DNA from: Chryseobacterium sp. SSA4.19
Lineage (GTDB): Bacteria; Bacteroidota; Bacteroidia; Flavobacteriales; Weeksellaceae
Length of the DNA stretch: 64,000 bases
Direction: 5' to 3'
Assembly: GCF_022601875.1 (NCBI RefSeq)
Contig: NZ_JAKVIP010000006.1
Span: 62,001-126,000 of the forward strand
The translations under genes and the position numbers were made by a program. Under the pieces are notes generated by a model, which saw nothing but the letters and a program-made list of their open reading frames with translations, did not search any database and was not told the DNA's origin. Shown here piece by piece: positions 1 through 9,286 of this stretch (positions are counted from its first letter, which is position 1; every line of letters begins with the position of its first letter).

Positions 1-1570
1 GGTACTTGCCGTCTTTCAAAACCAAAACAATATGCGAGCTGTCCTGTGAGCCGACGGCAATGTATTTACCGTCAGGTGAAACAGCTGCGTGAGGATAGTC
101 GAGATATTCATAATCAGGTGCTTTAGGCTTTTCTTCTTCCTCTTCTTCATCTTTCACACCGAGAATTTTTTTGGCAAAGTCAACCGCTTCTGTAAGATGT
201 TTGTGCTCGTCCAGGAAACTCCAGATTTGGAAATCGTGAAGATCAAGAAGTTTTTCCAGGTTTTCTTCAGTAGCAGATGCTGAAGTTTCCTGATTAATTT
301 GAGAAGCGGAAAAAGCATTAAAGTAAAGCAATCTCATCAGGTCTTCCTTGTGGTTTTCGGCAATTTTACTGGTCAAAGCTTTTTCGGATTCTTTTAAAAG
401 ATTATTCCAGTCTTTGTTTTCAAACATATGATCAAGAACCGACATCTGCTGTACAAGTTCTGAAGCTTCAGCATTGCTGATATAAGGTTCCTGAACCTCC
501 CGGCCCTCCTTATCATAATAATATTCTTCCACGCAGTAGCCACCCTTAATGACCTGAACCGTTTCGTAAACATTTTCTCCTGCATTTCTGTAAGGATACT
601 GTTCCATGGTCGGGTTGTCACTTTTGTACCAGCTGATTTTTCCGCTGGGCTGGCCATTTACATATACGCCTTTTCTTGAGGGGGTTCCGTCGGGATGAAA
701 GCGGGTAAATGAAAAAACGTTTTCGTCTTCACCATGAAATTCAGTCTCGCAGCACAGGTGTCCGTTGGGAGCGAGCCACCATCTCCACTTACCGACATTG
801 TTCCCCCTGGCATTTTTTTCACCGAGTTCCCATTCGTTTTCACCGGCATTCCATTTTGCTTCGGCAGGAACGGTCTCAGGTTTCTCCGGTCCGTCGCTGT
901 TGTCTGTATCATCGTCATAGCCTATAATCCCTCCGTGAATGAGTTCGAAACCATTTTCGTTGATCAGGAATATTCCGAAGTGCGTGACGAGAATCACACT
1001 GTTTCCGTCGGGAAGAACCTCCACGCCCTCATACATCAGATACTGAAGTTGGGTATGATTCGGAAGAGAAAACGTCCGGATGATCTTTCCATCCCAGCCT
1101 TCATGTACATCGATCCGGGTTTCATAGACTTTTGCGAAATATTTTTTGTCATGGCTGAATCCGAATCCGAACAAATCTTCGATTAAAGAAATGTGGCCAT
1201 CATTGATTACATAAACTCCATCGTCTTCCCGGCAATCTCCAAATTTTACGGCAATTCTTTCATCCGGCAGAAAGGCTACCTTACGTATCTCTTCCCATCG
1301 GTTTTCTTCGTAAAGAACGTCTTTCAGGGGATCGTTGTCAGGCGGGAATAATTCTCTGAACTCATTATATTTGCCTGCCGCATTATATTCTGCCAGTTTT
1401 TCCAGTACAAATTCAGCCATATCTTTACGCGTTTCTTCCGGACACGGTTCCGGAGGCTGCTCATTTTTAAGATACAGGGTATCAATCCAGTTGTTAATGG
1501 CTGATTTTGTTTCTTTTCCTTCGTTAATCCATCTTTCTGAAGCTTTTTTAATTTCCTCGTTCATATTCAT
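1..1570 (-). CDS. Large cytosolic protein with propeller-like and YwqK/MORN-like segments (partial)
   Basis: The minus-strand frame is open from ATG at 1570 to the left window edge, giving about 523 codons with no stop, so the C-terminus lies outside. There is no signal peptide. The N-terminal 100 residues are helical and rich in Glu and Trp. Then come propeller-like blades with 'F.HDKKYFA' and 'VLPDGNSVILV'. A middle segment resembles YwqK/MORN wording ('RFHPDGTPSRKGVYVNG'), and an acidic EEEEEE linker follows. A final blade reads 'AAVSPDGKYIAVGSQDSSH'. A second ATG six bases inside (1564) is equally possible. The repeats suggest a WD40-like scaffold or sensor, but I do not recognise a named family and infer no biochemical function. 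It is transcribed away from rpsO. Confidence 0.75.
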   Translation of the reverse strand, partial: MNMNEEIKKASERWINEGKETKSAINNWIDTLYLKNEQPPEPCPEETRKDMAEFVLEKLAEYNAAGKYNEFRELFPPDNDPLKDVLYEENRWEEIRKVAFLPDERIAVKFGDCREDDGVYVINDGHISLIEDLFGFGFSHDKKYFAKVYETRIDVHEGWDGKIIRTFSLPNHTQLQYLMYEGVEVLPDGNSVILVTHFGIFLINENGFELIHGGIIGYDDDTDNSDGPEKPETVPAEAKWNAGENEWELGEKNARGNNVGKWRWWLAPNGHLCCETEFHGEDENVFSFTRFHPDGTPSRKGVYVNGQPSGKISWYKSDNPTMEQYPYRNAGENVYETVQVIKGGYCVEEYYYDKEGREVQEPYISNAEASELVQQMSVLDHMFENKDWNNLLKESEKALTSKIAENHKEDLMRLLYFNAFSASQINQETSASATEENLEKLLDLHDFQIWSFLDEHKHLTEAVDFAKKILGVKDEEEEEEKPKAPDYEYLDYPHAAVSPDGKYIAVGSQDSSHIVLVLKDGKY

Positions 1571-1775
1571 ATTTTAAATGTTTGTGCTTGTCTGGTTCAG
1601 ATAATGACCGTTTTTAAATTTCTTTTTTAGCAATCTGATTCTTTAATAATATAAAACTACTAAAATTATTTTTTTGTGGTAGCCGCTTACAGCTGAAATA
1701 TATCATTGCATGTTTTGTTAAAGGTCTTTATTAAATGACATTTTTAGAGTTGTATTGGTAAATTTCAAATTACTT

Positions 1776-1806
1776 TTTGCCGAATCAATAAATAGTTGTA
1801 CTTTTG
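1776..1806 (+). promoter_or_regulatory. Promoter of rpsO
   Basis: TTTG at 1776-1779, a 19-bp spacer, then TACTTTTG at 1799-1806 match both halves of the Bacteroidetes sigma-A consensus. The expected transcript starts about 30 nt before the rpsO ATG. Confidence 0.75.
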
Positions 1807-1841
1807 CAGCCGTTACATAATAATCATTAAACAATATTGGA

Positions 1842-2111
1842 ATGTACTTAACAACAGAAAAAAAAGCAGAAATTTTCGCAAAACATGGAAAATCTGCACA
1901 AGACACAGGGACTGCTGAAGGACAGGTAGCTCTATTTACTTTCAGAATTAACCACTTATCTCAGCATTTAAAGGCTAATCGTCATGATTTCAACACGGAG
2001 AGATCTTTGGTGAAACTTGTAGGTAAAAGAAAAAGTTTATTAGATTATCTTAAGAAAAAAGATATTACAAGATACAGAGCAATTATTGCTGAACTTGGTT
2101 TAAGAAAATAA
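1842..2111 (+). CDS. rpsO: 30S ribosomal protein S15
   Basis: S15 is a primary-binding protein of the small subunit that contacts 16S rRNA helices 20-22 and bridges to the large subunit. The 89-residue product has the family's usual length and signature stretches: 'HGKSAQDTGTAEGQVALFT', 'INHLSQHLK.N..D', 'LVGKRKSLLDYL' and a C-terminal 'RYRAIIAELGLRK'. The ATG at 1842 lies about 35 nt below a strong promoter and a hairpin terminator follows the stop. The next gene is pnp, the same rpsO-pnp order seen in many bacteria, but here each has its own promoter and a terminator lies between them. Confidence 0.98.
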   Translation: MYLTTEKKAEIFAKHGKSAQDTGTAEGQVALFTFRINHLSQHLKANRHDFNTERSLVKLVGKRKSLLDYLKKKDITRYRAIIAELGLRK

Positions 2112-2130
2112 TCTACAAAGATTTTAAAAT

Positions 2131-2161
2131 AAAGCAATCCCGAAAGAGATTGCTTTTTTTA
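2131..2161 (+). terminator. Rho-independent terminator of rpsO
   Basis: A nine-bp stem (2131-2139 with 2148-2156, AAAGCAATC/GATTGCTTT), an 8-nt loop and a run of T form a standard intrinsic terminator 20 nt past the rpsO stop. Confidence 0.9.
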
Positions 2162-2320
2162 TATCCTGAAAATGAAGCGGAGTTGGTTTTACAAATAAGT
2201 GAAAAATCCAGGCCGTATAATTATGATTTAAATCCTTAATTTTTTACTGAAAAGACAGCCGGCTGAGTCTTTTGATATGGATTTTGATGCGGAGAAATGC
2301 TTTTATCCAAATAATTACAT

Positions 2321-2328
2321 TAAATTTG
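2321..2328 (+). promoter_or_regulatory. Probable pnp promoter (-7 element)
   Basis: TAAATTTG matches the -7 consensus TAnnTTTG about 68 nt before the pnp ATG. No clear TTTG lies at the usual upstream distance, so the call is tentative. Confidence 0.4.
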
Positions 2329-2395
2329 CAGACGATAATTTAGACGAAATATAAATATTAAAGCGCTCAATACGGAGTGCAACACAAAACAATTT

Positions 2396-4690
2396 ATGAG
2401 TGTACCTCAAGCAATTACAGAGCTGATTACTCTTGCAGACGGCAGAGAAATCACAATTGAAACAGGAAAATTAGCAAAGCAGGCTGACGGATCTGTTGTC
2501 GTTAAAATGGGTGGAACCATGCTTTTAGCAACGGTTGTAGCCAACAAAGAAGCCAACCCAGGTGTAGATTTTTTACCCTTAACGGTAGATTACAGAGAAA
2601 AATTCTACGCAGGTGGTAAAATACCGGGAAATTTCTTCAGAAGAGAAGCCAGACCGTCAGACCAGGAAATCCTGACCATGCGTTTGGTAGACCGGGTGCT
2701 ACGACCGTTATTCCCTGATGATTTCCATGCGGAAGTTCAAGTGATGATTTCATTAATTTCTTATGACGGACAGTCGATTCCTGATGATTTGGCAGGTCTT
2801 GCCGCTTCTTCAGCGATTGCAATTACCGATATTCCTTTCAACGGACCAATGTCTGAAGTAAGGGTTGTAAGAATCAACGGTGAACTTTCCATCAATCCTA
2901 ACTATGCGGACCTTAAAGATTCCGACCTTGATATTATGGTAGGAGCGACAAAGGATTCTATCGTGATGGTAGAAGGTGAGATGAAAGAAATTACCGAAGC
3001 AGAAATGCTTGAAGCCATCCAGTTTGCCCATGCAGAGATCAAAAAGCAGGTGGAAGCGCAGGAAAGACTTGCTGAGAAAGTAGGAAAGTCTTTCCCTAAA
3101 AGAGAATACAGCCACGAAAACCACGATGAAGCCATCCGTGAAAAAGTGTGGAAAGAAACATACGATAAAGTATATGAAGTAGCGAAAACGCCTTCAGGAA
3201 AAGAAGAAAGAGGCGAGAAATTCAAAGCTGTTTTGGCTGAATTTTTAGCGCAGTATGTAGATCATCCTGAAGAACTGGAAAGAGTAACGCCGTTTGCAAA
3301 AGTATACTACCACGATGTGGAAAAAGAAGCGATGCGTCAGATGATCATCAACGATAAAATCCGTCTTGACGGACGTGATCCTGAAACCATCAGACCGATC
3401 TGGAGCGAAATCGATTATTTACCGGGTGCTCACGGTTCCGCTATCTTTACGAGAGGGGAAACCCAGTCTCTTACTGCTGTAACTTTAGGTTCGGTAAAAG
3501 ATGCGAACATGGTAGACAGCGTAATGGTGAACTATGACGAAAGGTTCTTCCTTCATTATAACTTCCCGCCGTTCTCTACAGGTGAAGCAAGACCTTTAAG
3601 AGGAACTTCAAGGAGAGAAGTAGGGCATGGAAACCTGGCCCAGAGAGCTTTAGCAAACATGATTCCTGAAGAAAACCCATATACGATCCGTATTGTTTCC
3701 GATATCCTGGAATCTAACGGTTCTTCTTCTATGGCAACGGTTTGCGCAGGAACATTGGCATTAATGGATGCAGGGATTCAGATTTCAAAACCTGTTTCCG
3801 GTATCGCCATGGGATTGGTAACTGATGTGAAGACAGGTAAATTTACCGTACTTTCCGATATTTTGGGAGACGAAGACCATTTAGGTGATATGGACTTTAA
3901 AGTAACCGGAACGGCAGACGGAATTACTGCATGCCAGATGGATATTAAAATCCAGGGATTATCGATGGATATTATGGAGAAAGCGCTTTTACAGGCTAAA
4001 GACGGAAGACTTCATATTTTAAATAAAATTACGGAAACCATTGCACAGCCAAGAGAAGATGTGAAACCTCACGCTCCGAAAATGGTTATGATGGAAATCC
4101 CTAAGGAATTCATCGGTGCTGTAATCGGACCTGGAGGAAAAATTATCCAGCAGATGCAGAAAGATACAGATACCGTAATTGCTATTGAAGAAATCGGTGA
4201 AATCGGAAGAATTGAAATTTCCGGTGTAAGCAGGGATAAAATTAATGAAGCGATTGCTAAAATCAACGAAATTACTTTTGTACCGGTAGTAGGAGAAGTA
4301 TACAATGGTAAAGTGGTGAAGGTAATGGATTTCGGAGCATTTGTAGCGATTGCGAAAGGAACGGAAGGCCTTCTTCATATTTCTGAAATTGAATGGTCAC
4401 GTTTAGATAAAGTTCCTTATAATGAGGGCGATGAAGTGGAAGTGAAATTTATGGGATATGATGACCGTAAAAAAATGAAGCTTTCCAGAAAAGTACTTTT
4501 GCCAAGACCTCCCAGACCGGAAGGAAAACCAAGACAGGAAGGTCAGGGAAGACCTGAAGGACAAAACAGACCTGACAGACCGGCGAGACCTGGAGGGCAA
4601 AACAGATCTGAAAGACCTCAGGGTGAAAGAAGACCTGAAGGTGACAAGCCTGCAGGAGATGCAGATCAGAATCCTTCAACTGAAGCTTAA
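2396..4690 (+). CDS. pnp: Polyribonucleotide nucleotidyltransferase (PNPase)
   Basis: PNPase degrades RNA 3'-to-5' by phosphorolysis, releasing NDPs, and can run in reverse to add tails. The order is classical: a first RNase PH-like half with '[20 protein letters not shown]', the alpha-helical linker, and a second RNase PH half with '[18 protein letters not shown]' and '[16 protein letters not shown]' (active-site acidic residues). Next come a KH domain with '[11 protein letters not shown]' and an S1 domain near residues 640-705 ('[19 protein letters not shown]'). The 764 residues exceed the usual ~710 because of a C-terminal tail of Pro/Arg/Glu/Gly repeats ('RPEGQ', 'RPDRP'), common in Bacteroidetes and perhaps for RNA or partner binding. 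It stands alone with its own terminator. Confidence 0.98.
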   Translation: MSVPQAITELITLADGREITIETGKLAKQADGSVVVKMGGTMLLATVVANKEANPGVDFLPLTVDYREKFYAGGKIPGNFFRREARPSDQEILTMRLVDRVLRPLFPDDFHAEVQVMISLISYDGQSIPDDLAGLAASSAIAITDIPFNGPMSEVRVVRINGELSINPNYADLKDSDLDIMVGATKDSIVMVEGEMKEITEAEMLEAIQFAHAEIKKQVEAQERLAEKVGKSFPKREYSHENHDEAIREKVWKETYDKVYEVAKTPSGKEERGEKFKAVLAEFLAQYVDHPEELERVTPFAKVYYHDVEKEAMRQMIINDKIRLDGRDPETIRPIWSEIDYLPGAHGSAIFTRGETQSLTAVTLGSVKDANMVDSVMVNYDERFFLHYNFPPFSTGEARPLRGTSRREVGHGNLAQRALANMIPEENPYTIRIVSDILESNGSSSMATVCAGTLALMDAGIQISKPVSGIAMGLVTDVKTGKFTVLSDILGDEDHLGDMDFKVTGTADGITACQMDIKIQGLSMDIMEKALLQAKDGRLHILNKITETIAQPREDVKPHAPKMVMMEIPKEFIGAVIGPGGKIIQQMQKDTDTVIAIEEIGEIGRIEISGVSRDKINEAIAKINEITFVPVVGEVYNGKVVKVMDFGAFVAIAKGTEGLLHISEIEWSRLDKVPYNEGDEVEVKFMGYDDRKKMKLSRKVLLPRPPRPEGKPRQEGQGRPEGQNRPDRPARPGGQNRSERPQGERRPEGDKPAGDADQNPSTEA

Positions 4691-4718
4691 GATAAATTCT
4701 TACCTATAAATATAATAG

Positions 4719-4748
4719 AATCCCCCGAATCTTTCGGGGGATTTTTTA
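4719..4748 (+). terminator. Rho-independent terminator of pnp
   Basis: A ten-bp GC-rich stem (4719-4728 with 4734-4743, AATCCCCCGA/TCGGGGGATT), a 5-nt loop and TTTTTT follow the pnp stop by 28 nt. Confidence 0.93.
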
Positions 4749-4796
4749 TTATCTGAATTTTATACCACATTTTTTTTATCTTTATAAAAAAAGAGT

Positions 4797-5525
4797 ATGA
4801 AAGAAATTGCCATCACTTGTCTCATGTCCGTATTCATATCCTGTCAGCAAAAAAACAAGGATGCTGAACCGCAGAAAAAAGAGGAACCGGTAGAAGCTGC
4901 AGCCTCAAAAAAGACTGTAACAAATGATTTCGGAAAACAGGTAAAGGGACATTACAGCAAAGCAGATGATGCCTGGATCAGTGAAGACCCTTTTTATGAA
5001 TCCGCTTATTTTGAGGGCAACGATTACGCAAGTGTCTATCGTCTGACAGACAATCAGGATGAGCCGCATCTGGGCCTTATCAACAAGAAAGGTAAGATTA
5101 TGGTGGCTACAAAATACTCAGGATTGTCAATTGGCTTTGTCAATGGTTTATGTGAAGTGTCACTGGATAAAAAAGGAATGGTAAATGATAAAGGCCAGGA
5201 GATTCTGCCACCTGTGTATGATTGGATAGATCATGCCAAAGATAATCTGTTAGTCATTAATAAAGACGGGAAAAACGGGTTTGCCGATACTTCCGGTAAA
5301 GTACTGATACCGCCGAAATATCAGGGCGCTTCTTATGCGGGAGACGGTTTGTTTTTTTATATGAAAGAACCGCAGCGGTGGGGCCTTAGAAATTTCAAGG
5401 ATGAAATCATTGTTCAGCCTGAATTTACATTCACCTCAGAGTTTGTAAACGGGAAAGTGGTATTGCAGAAGGACGGTGGAGATGAATATGTAGTGTACAG
5501 CAGCGGAAAGGTGGTTAAAAAATAA
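4797..5525 (+). CDS. WG-repeat lipoprotein
   Basis: The product starts with a short hydrophobic segment ending in a lipobox-like 'FISC' (Cys near residue 17). It is probably lipidated and anchored in the envelope after signal peptidase II cleavage. A Lys/Glu/Ala-rich linker (to about residue 45) leads into WG-type beta repeats: 'GLINKKGKIMVATKYSGL', 'GMVNDKGQEILPPVYDWI', 'GFADTSGKVLIPPKYQGA' and 'WGLRNFKDEIIVQPEF'. Such repeats form a propeller-like or solenoid surface and are usually binding modules without catalysis. It is followed at 46 nt by another envelope lipoprotein, suggesting co-transcription. The exact role is unknown. Confidence 0.85.
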   Translation: MKEIAITCLMSVFISCQQKNKDAEPQKKEEPVEAAASKKTVTNDFGKQVKGHYSKADDAWISEDPFYESAYFEGNDYASVYRLTDNQDEPHLGLINKKGKIMVATKYSGLSIGFVNGLCEVSLDKKGMVNDKGQEILPPVYDWIDHAKDNLLVINKDGKNGFADTSGKVLIPPKYQGASYAGDGLFFYMKEPQRWGLRNFKDEIIVQPEFTFTSEFVNGKVVLQKDGGDEYVVYSSGKVVKK

Positions 5526-5571
5526 GGTAGTTCTCATTTTGTCAAAAATTAATAATCAATCCAAAAAAAAT

Positions 5572-6831
5572 ATGAGAAAAATCCTGGTAACTGCATTATT
5601 GACAATTTTAGTAGGCTGTAATTCTTCCGAAAAGGATTCACTTAAAGTCGTGGTGCCGAACGAAACGCTGATTGTTTCCAGCAAAGGGAAATTATTTAAT
5701 TTTAATCTTGAGACCAAAAAACTGACCTGGCAGTATGTTTCCAAAGAAGATACATTAGGTAACCGCAACCGTTTTACGTATGATACAGAAAAAATTTATA
5801 TGCCGTTTGAAAGCGGAAGGCTGATCGGTGTCAATATTAATTCCGGAAAGGTGATATGGGACCATAATTTCATAAATCCTTCCTATCGGGCTACGGATAA
5901 TGCGGGTAACACGGATCCGGATAAAGATTATTCCGACAGGTATTTGGGGCCCATTTTTATGTCAAGACCATTGGTTTCCGGCAATAGGGTATACATTGCA
6001 TCGGCAGGCAGGCCGGAGACTTTCAAATCTGATTTTTTTGTGGTTGATGCGAAAAACGGCAACGTGATACGGACCAATCCAAATTCGACCAATTACAATT
6101 ATTTCCAGCCTGTGGAAAATAAAGGAAATATGTACGTTAATTCTGCCGTATTTCTGGACCTCCATTATCAGTCCGGGTCAGACAGGAACGGCATTAATGA
6201 GAATGCATCATTTGACCATACGTTATATGTACAGATGCAGACTTCCGGGAATCGTCTGCTGTTTGGTGATAACGAGGGTAGGTTTTATGCCTGCGAGGTT
6301 AATAAAGACGGATTTGTCAAAGCCGGGAACAATTCTGACCCGGGCAGCAATTATGCGAAGAATGATCAGTTTTTTGAATGGACCTACCAGTCGGAGAAAT
6401 ATCCGGCCCTGGGAGATGACCAGACCGCTCTGCTCGGTAATCTTTTGATTGTCTGTAAACAATCCGAGAATGAAAGCAAAACAGCACTCATTGCCATTGA
6501 CTCCAAATCCGGGAAAGAAAAATGGATATTCGAGAGGACAGGCCTTATAAAAACCTGGCATCCCGCCAATCAGAATGAAATTACAGGATACACGAAAGAT
6601 AAAATATTTGTCGTGGATTCTAAAGGAGCAATTAATTTTGAGGCTCCGATTGATCCTTCTTTATATCCCGTCTCCAATATTGAAATCAATTCGAAAAAAC
6701 AGCTGTTATACATTTCCGGCAAGGGAATTGTTTCTCTTGACCGGAAAACAAAACAGGCTACCTTACTCATTGCCCATACCTTTTACCCAAGTTCAATCCC
6801 TTTAAATCAAATTAAATATTTTGAAAAATAA
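5572..6831 (+). CDS. PQQ-like beta-propeller lipoprotein
   Basis: From ATG 5572 the protein begins 'MRKILVTALLTILVGCNSS', a textbook lipoprotein signal with Cys at residue 16. An in-frame TTG at 5539 would add a charged extension before it and is less likely. The 419-residue chain has repeated outer-blade motifs of PQQ-like propellers: 'LFNFNLETKKLTWQY', 'LIGVNINSGKVIWDHN', 'FFVVDAKNGNVIR', 'LIAIDSKSGKEKWIFE' and 'ILYISGKGIVSLDRKT'-like turns. This recalls BamB-type and PQQ-dehydrogenase-like folds, but I see no PQQ-binding or metal-site signature, so a scaffold or binding role is more likely. The next gene overlaps its last 11 bases, indicating translational coupling. Confidence 0.8.
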   Translation: MRKILVTALLTILVGCNSSEKDSLKVVVPNETLIVSSKGKLFNFNLETKKLTWQYVSKEDTLGNRNRFTYDTEKIYMPFESGRLIGVNINSGKVIWDHNFINPSYRATDNAGNTDPDKDYSDRYLGPIFMSRPLVSGNRVYIASAGRPETFKSDFFVVDAKNGNVIRTNPNSTNYNYFQPVENKGNMYVNSAVFLDLHYQSGSDRNGINENASFDHTLYVQMQTSGNRLLFGDNEGRFYACEVNKDGFVKAGNNSDPGSNYAKNDQFFEWTYQSEKYPALGDDQTALLGNLLIVCKQSENESKTALIAIDSKSGKEKWIFERTGLIKTWHPANQNEITGYTKDKIFVVDSKGAINFEAPIDPSLYPVSNIEINSKKQLLYISGKGIVSLDRKTKQATLLIAHTFYPSSIPLNQIKYFEK

Positions 6832-7180
6832 AATGCTTACCTTTTTCGTGACATTAGCCATGACCCAAGTTGCTTTTGCCCAGACCGTAAACGATGTACC
6901 AATAAAAGACATCGATGTTGACTATATCCAGATCATAGGAACAGGACGCTCGTTAAGCACGAAAGTCAATGTGGAAATAGATTTCGGACAGGAAACAAAG
7001 TCCATTTCTTTTAAAAACGGCACCAACATTAAAGATGACAGAGGCAGAAATATGAAGTTTAATTCCATGATGGATGCGCTTAATTTTATGTCTGCCAACG
7101 GCTTTTCCTTTCAGTTTGCCTATACCATGAATGATGAAAAAGACAAAGCAATTTATTATATTCTGAAGAAGAACAAGTAA
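6821..7180 (+). CDS. Small secreted protein of unknown function
   Basis: The frame begins at TTG 6821, inside the last codons of the preceding gene, or at ATG 6833. I favour TTG because it supplies the lysines of a normal signal peptide n-region (MKNK) before a hydrophobic core ending 'VAFAQ', a likely signal peptidase I site. The mature part is about 99 residues with strands such as 'DIDVDYIQIIGTG' and 'KVNVEIDFGQE', a helix near 'MMDALNFMSANGFSF', and a C-terminal 'IYYILKKNK'. This alternating pattern is common in small periplasmic Flavobacteriia proteins. I do not recognise the family. Overlap with the propeller lipoprotein suggests they are made together. Confidence 0.7.
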   Translation: MKNKMLTFFVTLAMTQVAFAQTVNDVPIKDIDVDYIQIIGTGRSLSTKVNVEIDFGQETKSISFKNGTNIKDDRGRNMKFNSMMDALNFMSANGFSFQFAYTMNDEKDKAIYYILKKNK

Positions 7181-7457
7181 TGCCCTGATGTTATAGGAAT
7201 CAATAGATCAGTGACTAAGTAGCCAAGGGACTGTTTAAGTCAGCTGTGAAATAATCTCTCGCAGATTATGGTGATTACGCACATACAAATAAATCTGTTC
7301 AATCCGCACGCATGTATAAAATTAAGATTTAAAATCCTATGTAGAATGATAGACTGTATTCTGAACAGACTCTAAACTAAAAAGATCCTAACCAGAGATG
7401 GGCTAAGTTTCCTCGCTAATAAATAAATTGAATTTCAATAGTTTGAATACAATATCA
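7181..7457. other. Intergenic region without recognisable gene
   Basis: About 280 bp between the small secreted protein gene and the cold-shock promoter. I find no tRNA-like cloverleaf, no convincing coding frame on either strand, and no hairpin with a T-tract. Confidence 0.5.
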
Positions 7458-7489
7458 TTTGCAGGAAAGCATAATTTTTCGTATCTTTG
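7458..7489 (+). promoter_or_regulatory. Promoter of the cold-shock-domain gene
   Basis: TTTG at 7458-7461, a 20-bp spacer and TATCTTTG at 7482-7489 match the consensus exactly. It lies about 240 nt above the next ATG, implying a long 5' leader (about 7496-7732). Confidence 0.7.
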
Positions 7490-7732
7490 TATACTTATTA
7501 AAAGAAATCTCTGTCTTTACTCCTGTGATCGTTGAGAAGATCTTATTTTATTCCGGGTTAATTTTTATTTGCCTTACATAATTTCAGAAGGCACTCACAT
7601 TGATAAAAGCACTCAGAAACCTTTAATAATATTACTTCCTGAATCTGTATTGAAATGACTGAATGGCATTTTTCCAGATGTTCTCGTAGGCTGTAAAAAA
7701 CAAATAAATTAGAAATTAATACTAAAAAATAT

Positions 7733-8167
7733 ATGGCGGATTCTTTCTCTAAAAAAGAAAATTTCAAGAAAAAAGTTCAAAAAGCAAAAGAAAAGGCTCA
7801 GAAACGTGAAGAGCGTAAAACGAGCAACAACAAAGGAAAAGGCCTTGATGACATGTTAATGTACGTAGATGCAAACGGCCAGCTTACTTCAACACCTCCT
7901 GATCATGTAGAGAAGATTGAAATAGATCTTGAAAACATCCAGTTGGGTGCTGCTCCGATTGAAGCGGAAGAAATCAGAAAAACAGGAATTGTTACCTTCT
8001 TCAGTGAAAAAGGATACGGTTTCATCACGGAAGACAAATCGAAAGAAAATATTTTCTTCCATAGCAACAACTGTACTGAACTCGTAAAGAAAGGTAACAA
8101 AGTATCATTTGAAAAAGAGAGATCACCTAAAGGATTTTCTGCGATTGACATTAAATTGGTTAAATAA
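7733..8167 (+). CDS. Cold-shock-domain protein with basic N-terminal extension
   Basis: The C-terminal 65 residues form an OB-fold cold-shock domain: 'GIVTFFSEKGYGFI' carries RNP1 (KGYGFI) and 'ENIFFHSNNC' carries RNP2 (IFFHS). It ends 'GNKVSFEKERSPKGFSAIDI'. Such domains bind single-stranded RNA or DNA and act as RNA chaperones. The first 45 residues are very Lys/Arg/Glu-rich and probably helical, followed by a linker 'MLMYVDANGQLTSTPPDHV'. At 144 residues it is twice the length of CspA and matches a Bacteroidetes-specific architecture. It has its own promoter with a long leader, a common place for cold-responsive control of csp mRNAs. It converges on the RNA-repair operon. Confidence 0.9.
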   Translation: MADSFSKKENFKKKVQKAKEKAQKREERKTSNNKGKGLDDMLMYVDANGQLTSTPPDHVEKIEIDLENIQLGAAPIEAEEIRKTGIVTFFSEKGYGFITEDKSKENIFFHSNNCTELVKKGNKVSFEKERSPKGFSAIDIKLVK

Positions 8168-8195
8168 TTTTTACCATCTTAAACAAGCATATACG

Positions 8196-8222
8196 ATAAA
8201 GCTCCGGATCCCGGAGCTTTAT
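8196..8222. terminator. Bidirectional terminator between convergent genes
   Basis: ATAAAGCTCCGG (8196-8207) pairs with CCGGAGCTTTAT (8211-8222) around a 3-nt loop, with A-runs on one side and T-runs on the other, so it can work in both directions. It overlaps the stop codon of the minus-strand nucleotidyltransferase gene (8219-8221). Confidence 0.85.
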
Positions 8223-9286
8223 TTATTTTCATACAGTTCTTGCCGTATTTCTACCAGAAGCTTTGTCGTTTTCTCAAGGTCCGGCATTTCAGGAAGTGTA
8301 GAAACCGAATGGTAATGCTCAATCGATCGGATCAGGCCTTCAGCCTTTTTCATGACCTGTTCATACGGCCAGTTTCCGGATTTGATGTTCAGTAATTCAT
8401 CCCGGTTTTTAACGCGGATGTTTAAAGAATTTGTTTTTAAAATCTCTTCACAGGACTGCAGCAGACGGATGGTATGCATCATATTCTTGCTGTCATAGTT
8501 CTGCCCGTGGTTCTGATTGACATTGTAGCGGTCTTCATTCCGCTCCGACACCCATTTCCAGTATTCCCGGTAGTCTTTGCAGTAGGTAGAGTAGGCATCA
8601 AGGTTACAGAACAGATACGCCAACGGCTTTTCTTCTTTCGGCACCGATGAAACCGAAACCTGGTTGGCTTCTTCATGCTGCATAATTCCTTTATAGTTCA
8701 ACTCTCCTGATTCATCATAGAAAAGGGCAAATATTCCTTTGGTATTGTCAATGCTTACCAGGCCGCATTCCTCCTGGACTTTCCCATTTTCTGAAAGCCA
8801 TTTTTTCAGCGGAACCGATCCTTGCTCCTGCAAAATATAACAAAAATCAAGAATGGATTTCCGTTCCTTGTCAATCGGGTTCAGGATTTTTTTATTGAGC
8901 CCTTTTGCTTTTTTGATCTGGGAAATCGCATACCCCGCAAAGGTATCTTTGCATAATTTGGAAAGGAAATCTTCCGGTTTCAGCAGATCCATCAGTGGAT
9001 GTTTATATTGGATACAGTCTTCCGGACTCGCCAGCACTTCCAGGATATTCGGGTTGTTTTTCTGCAACAGCTCTACAAACCTCCCGATTTCATAATACGT
9101 AATATCATTCGTTTCATTGGAAACCTGTGGAACATGGTTCAGTCCGAAGAAATTTTCTTTCGGTACATAATATACACCGCGGATATCGGTATCTGAGTTT
9201 TCCGTAGCCAACCCGAAAGCGCGGCTGCCGGAGATGGCTTCGAGGAGGATGAGGTTGCAGGATTTTAAAGATTCTATATTTAACAT
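8219..9286 (-). CDS. RlaP/YcgL-like nucleotidyltransferase (second copy, 355 aa)
   Basis: The N-terminus has the DNA polymerase beta-type nucleotidyltransferase signature: G20-S21-R22 in 'ISGSRAFGLATENSDTDIRG' with metal-binding Asp32 and Asp34. The rest is helical, with 'YAISQIKKAKGLNKKI' and a conserved 'SKNMMHTIRLLQSCEEIL' helix as in the YcgL/RlaP group. Members of this group co-occur with RNA ligases and are predicted to act in RNA repair by modifying or extending RNA ends; the substrate is not established. Its ATG overlaps the stop of a 66-codon orphan reading frame (ATGTTAA), as in a coupled operon, and thg1 lies 277 nt upstream. It is much longer than and diverged from the first RlaP at 11501-12250. 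Confidence 0.85.
   Translation of the reverse strand: MLNIESLKSCNLILLEAISGSRAFGLATENSDTDIRGVYYVPKENFFGLNHVPQVSNETNDITYYEIGRFVELLQKNNPNILEVLASPEDCIQYKHPLMDLLKPEDFLSKLCKDTFAGYAISQIKKAKGLNKKILNPIDKERKSILDFCYILQEQGSVPLKKWLSENGKVQEECGLVSIDNTKGIFALFYDESGELNYKGIMQHEEANQVSVSSVPKEEKPLAYLFCNLDAYSTYCKDYREYWKWVSERNEDRYNVNQNHGQNYDSKNMMHTIRLLQSCEEILKTNSLNIRVKNRDELLNIKSGNWPYEQVMKKAEGLIRSIEHYHSVSTLPEMPDLEKTTKLLVEIRQELYENK

Noticed and set aside
734..1186. Plus-strand open frame of 150 codons
   Set aside because: It is antisense to the continuous 523-codon minus-strand frame whose repeats read as real protein; the plus-strand translation has no recognisable pattern.
2902..3225. Minus-strand frame within pnp
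   Set aside because: Shadow of the PNPase coding sequence; Ser/Phe-rich composition from reverse-complemented Glu/Lys codons.
7181..7457. Possible tRNA or small RNA gene
   Set aside because: No cloverleaf, no T-loop consensus, no promoter-terminator pair found in this stretch.
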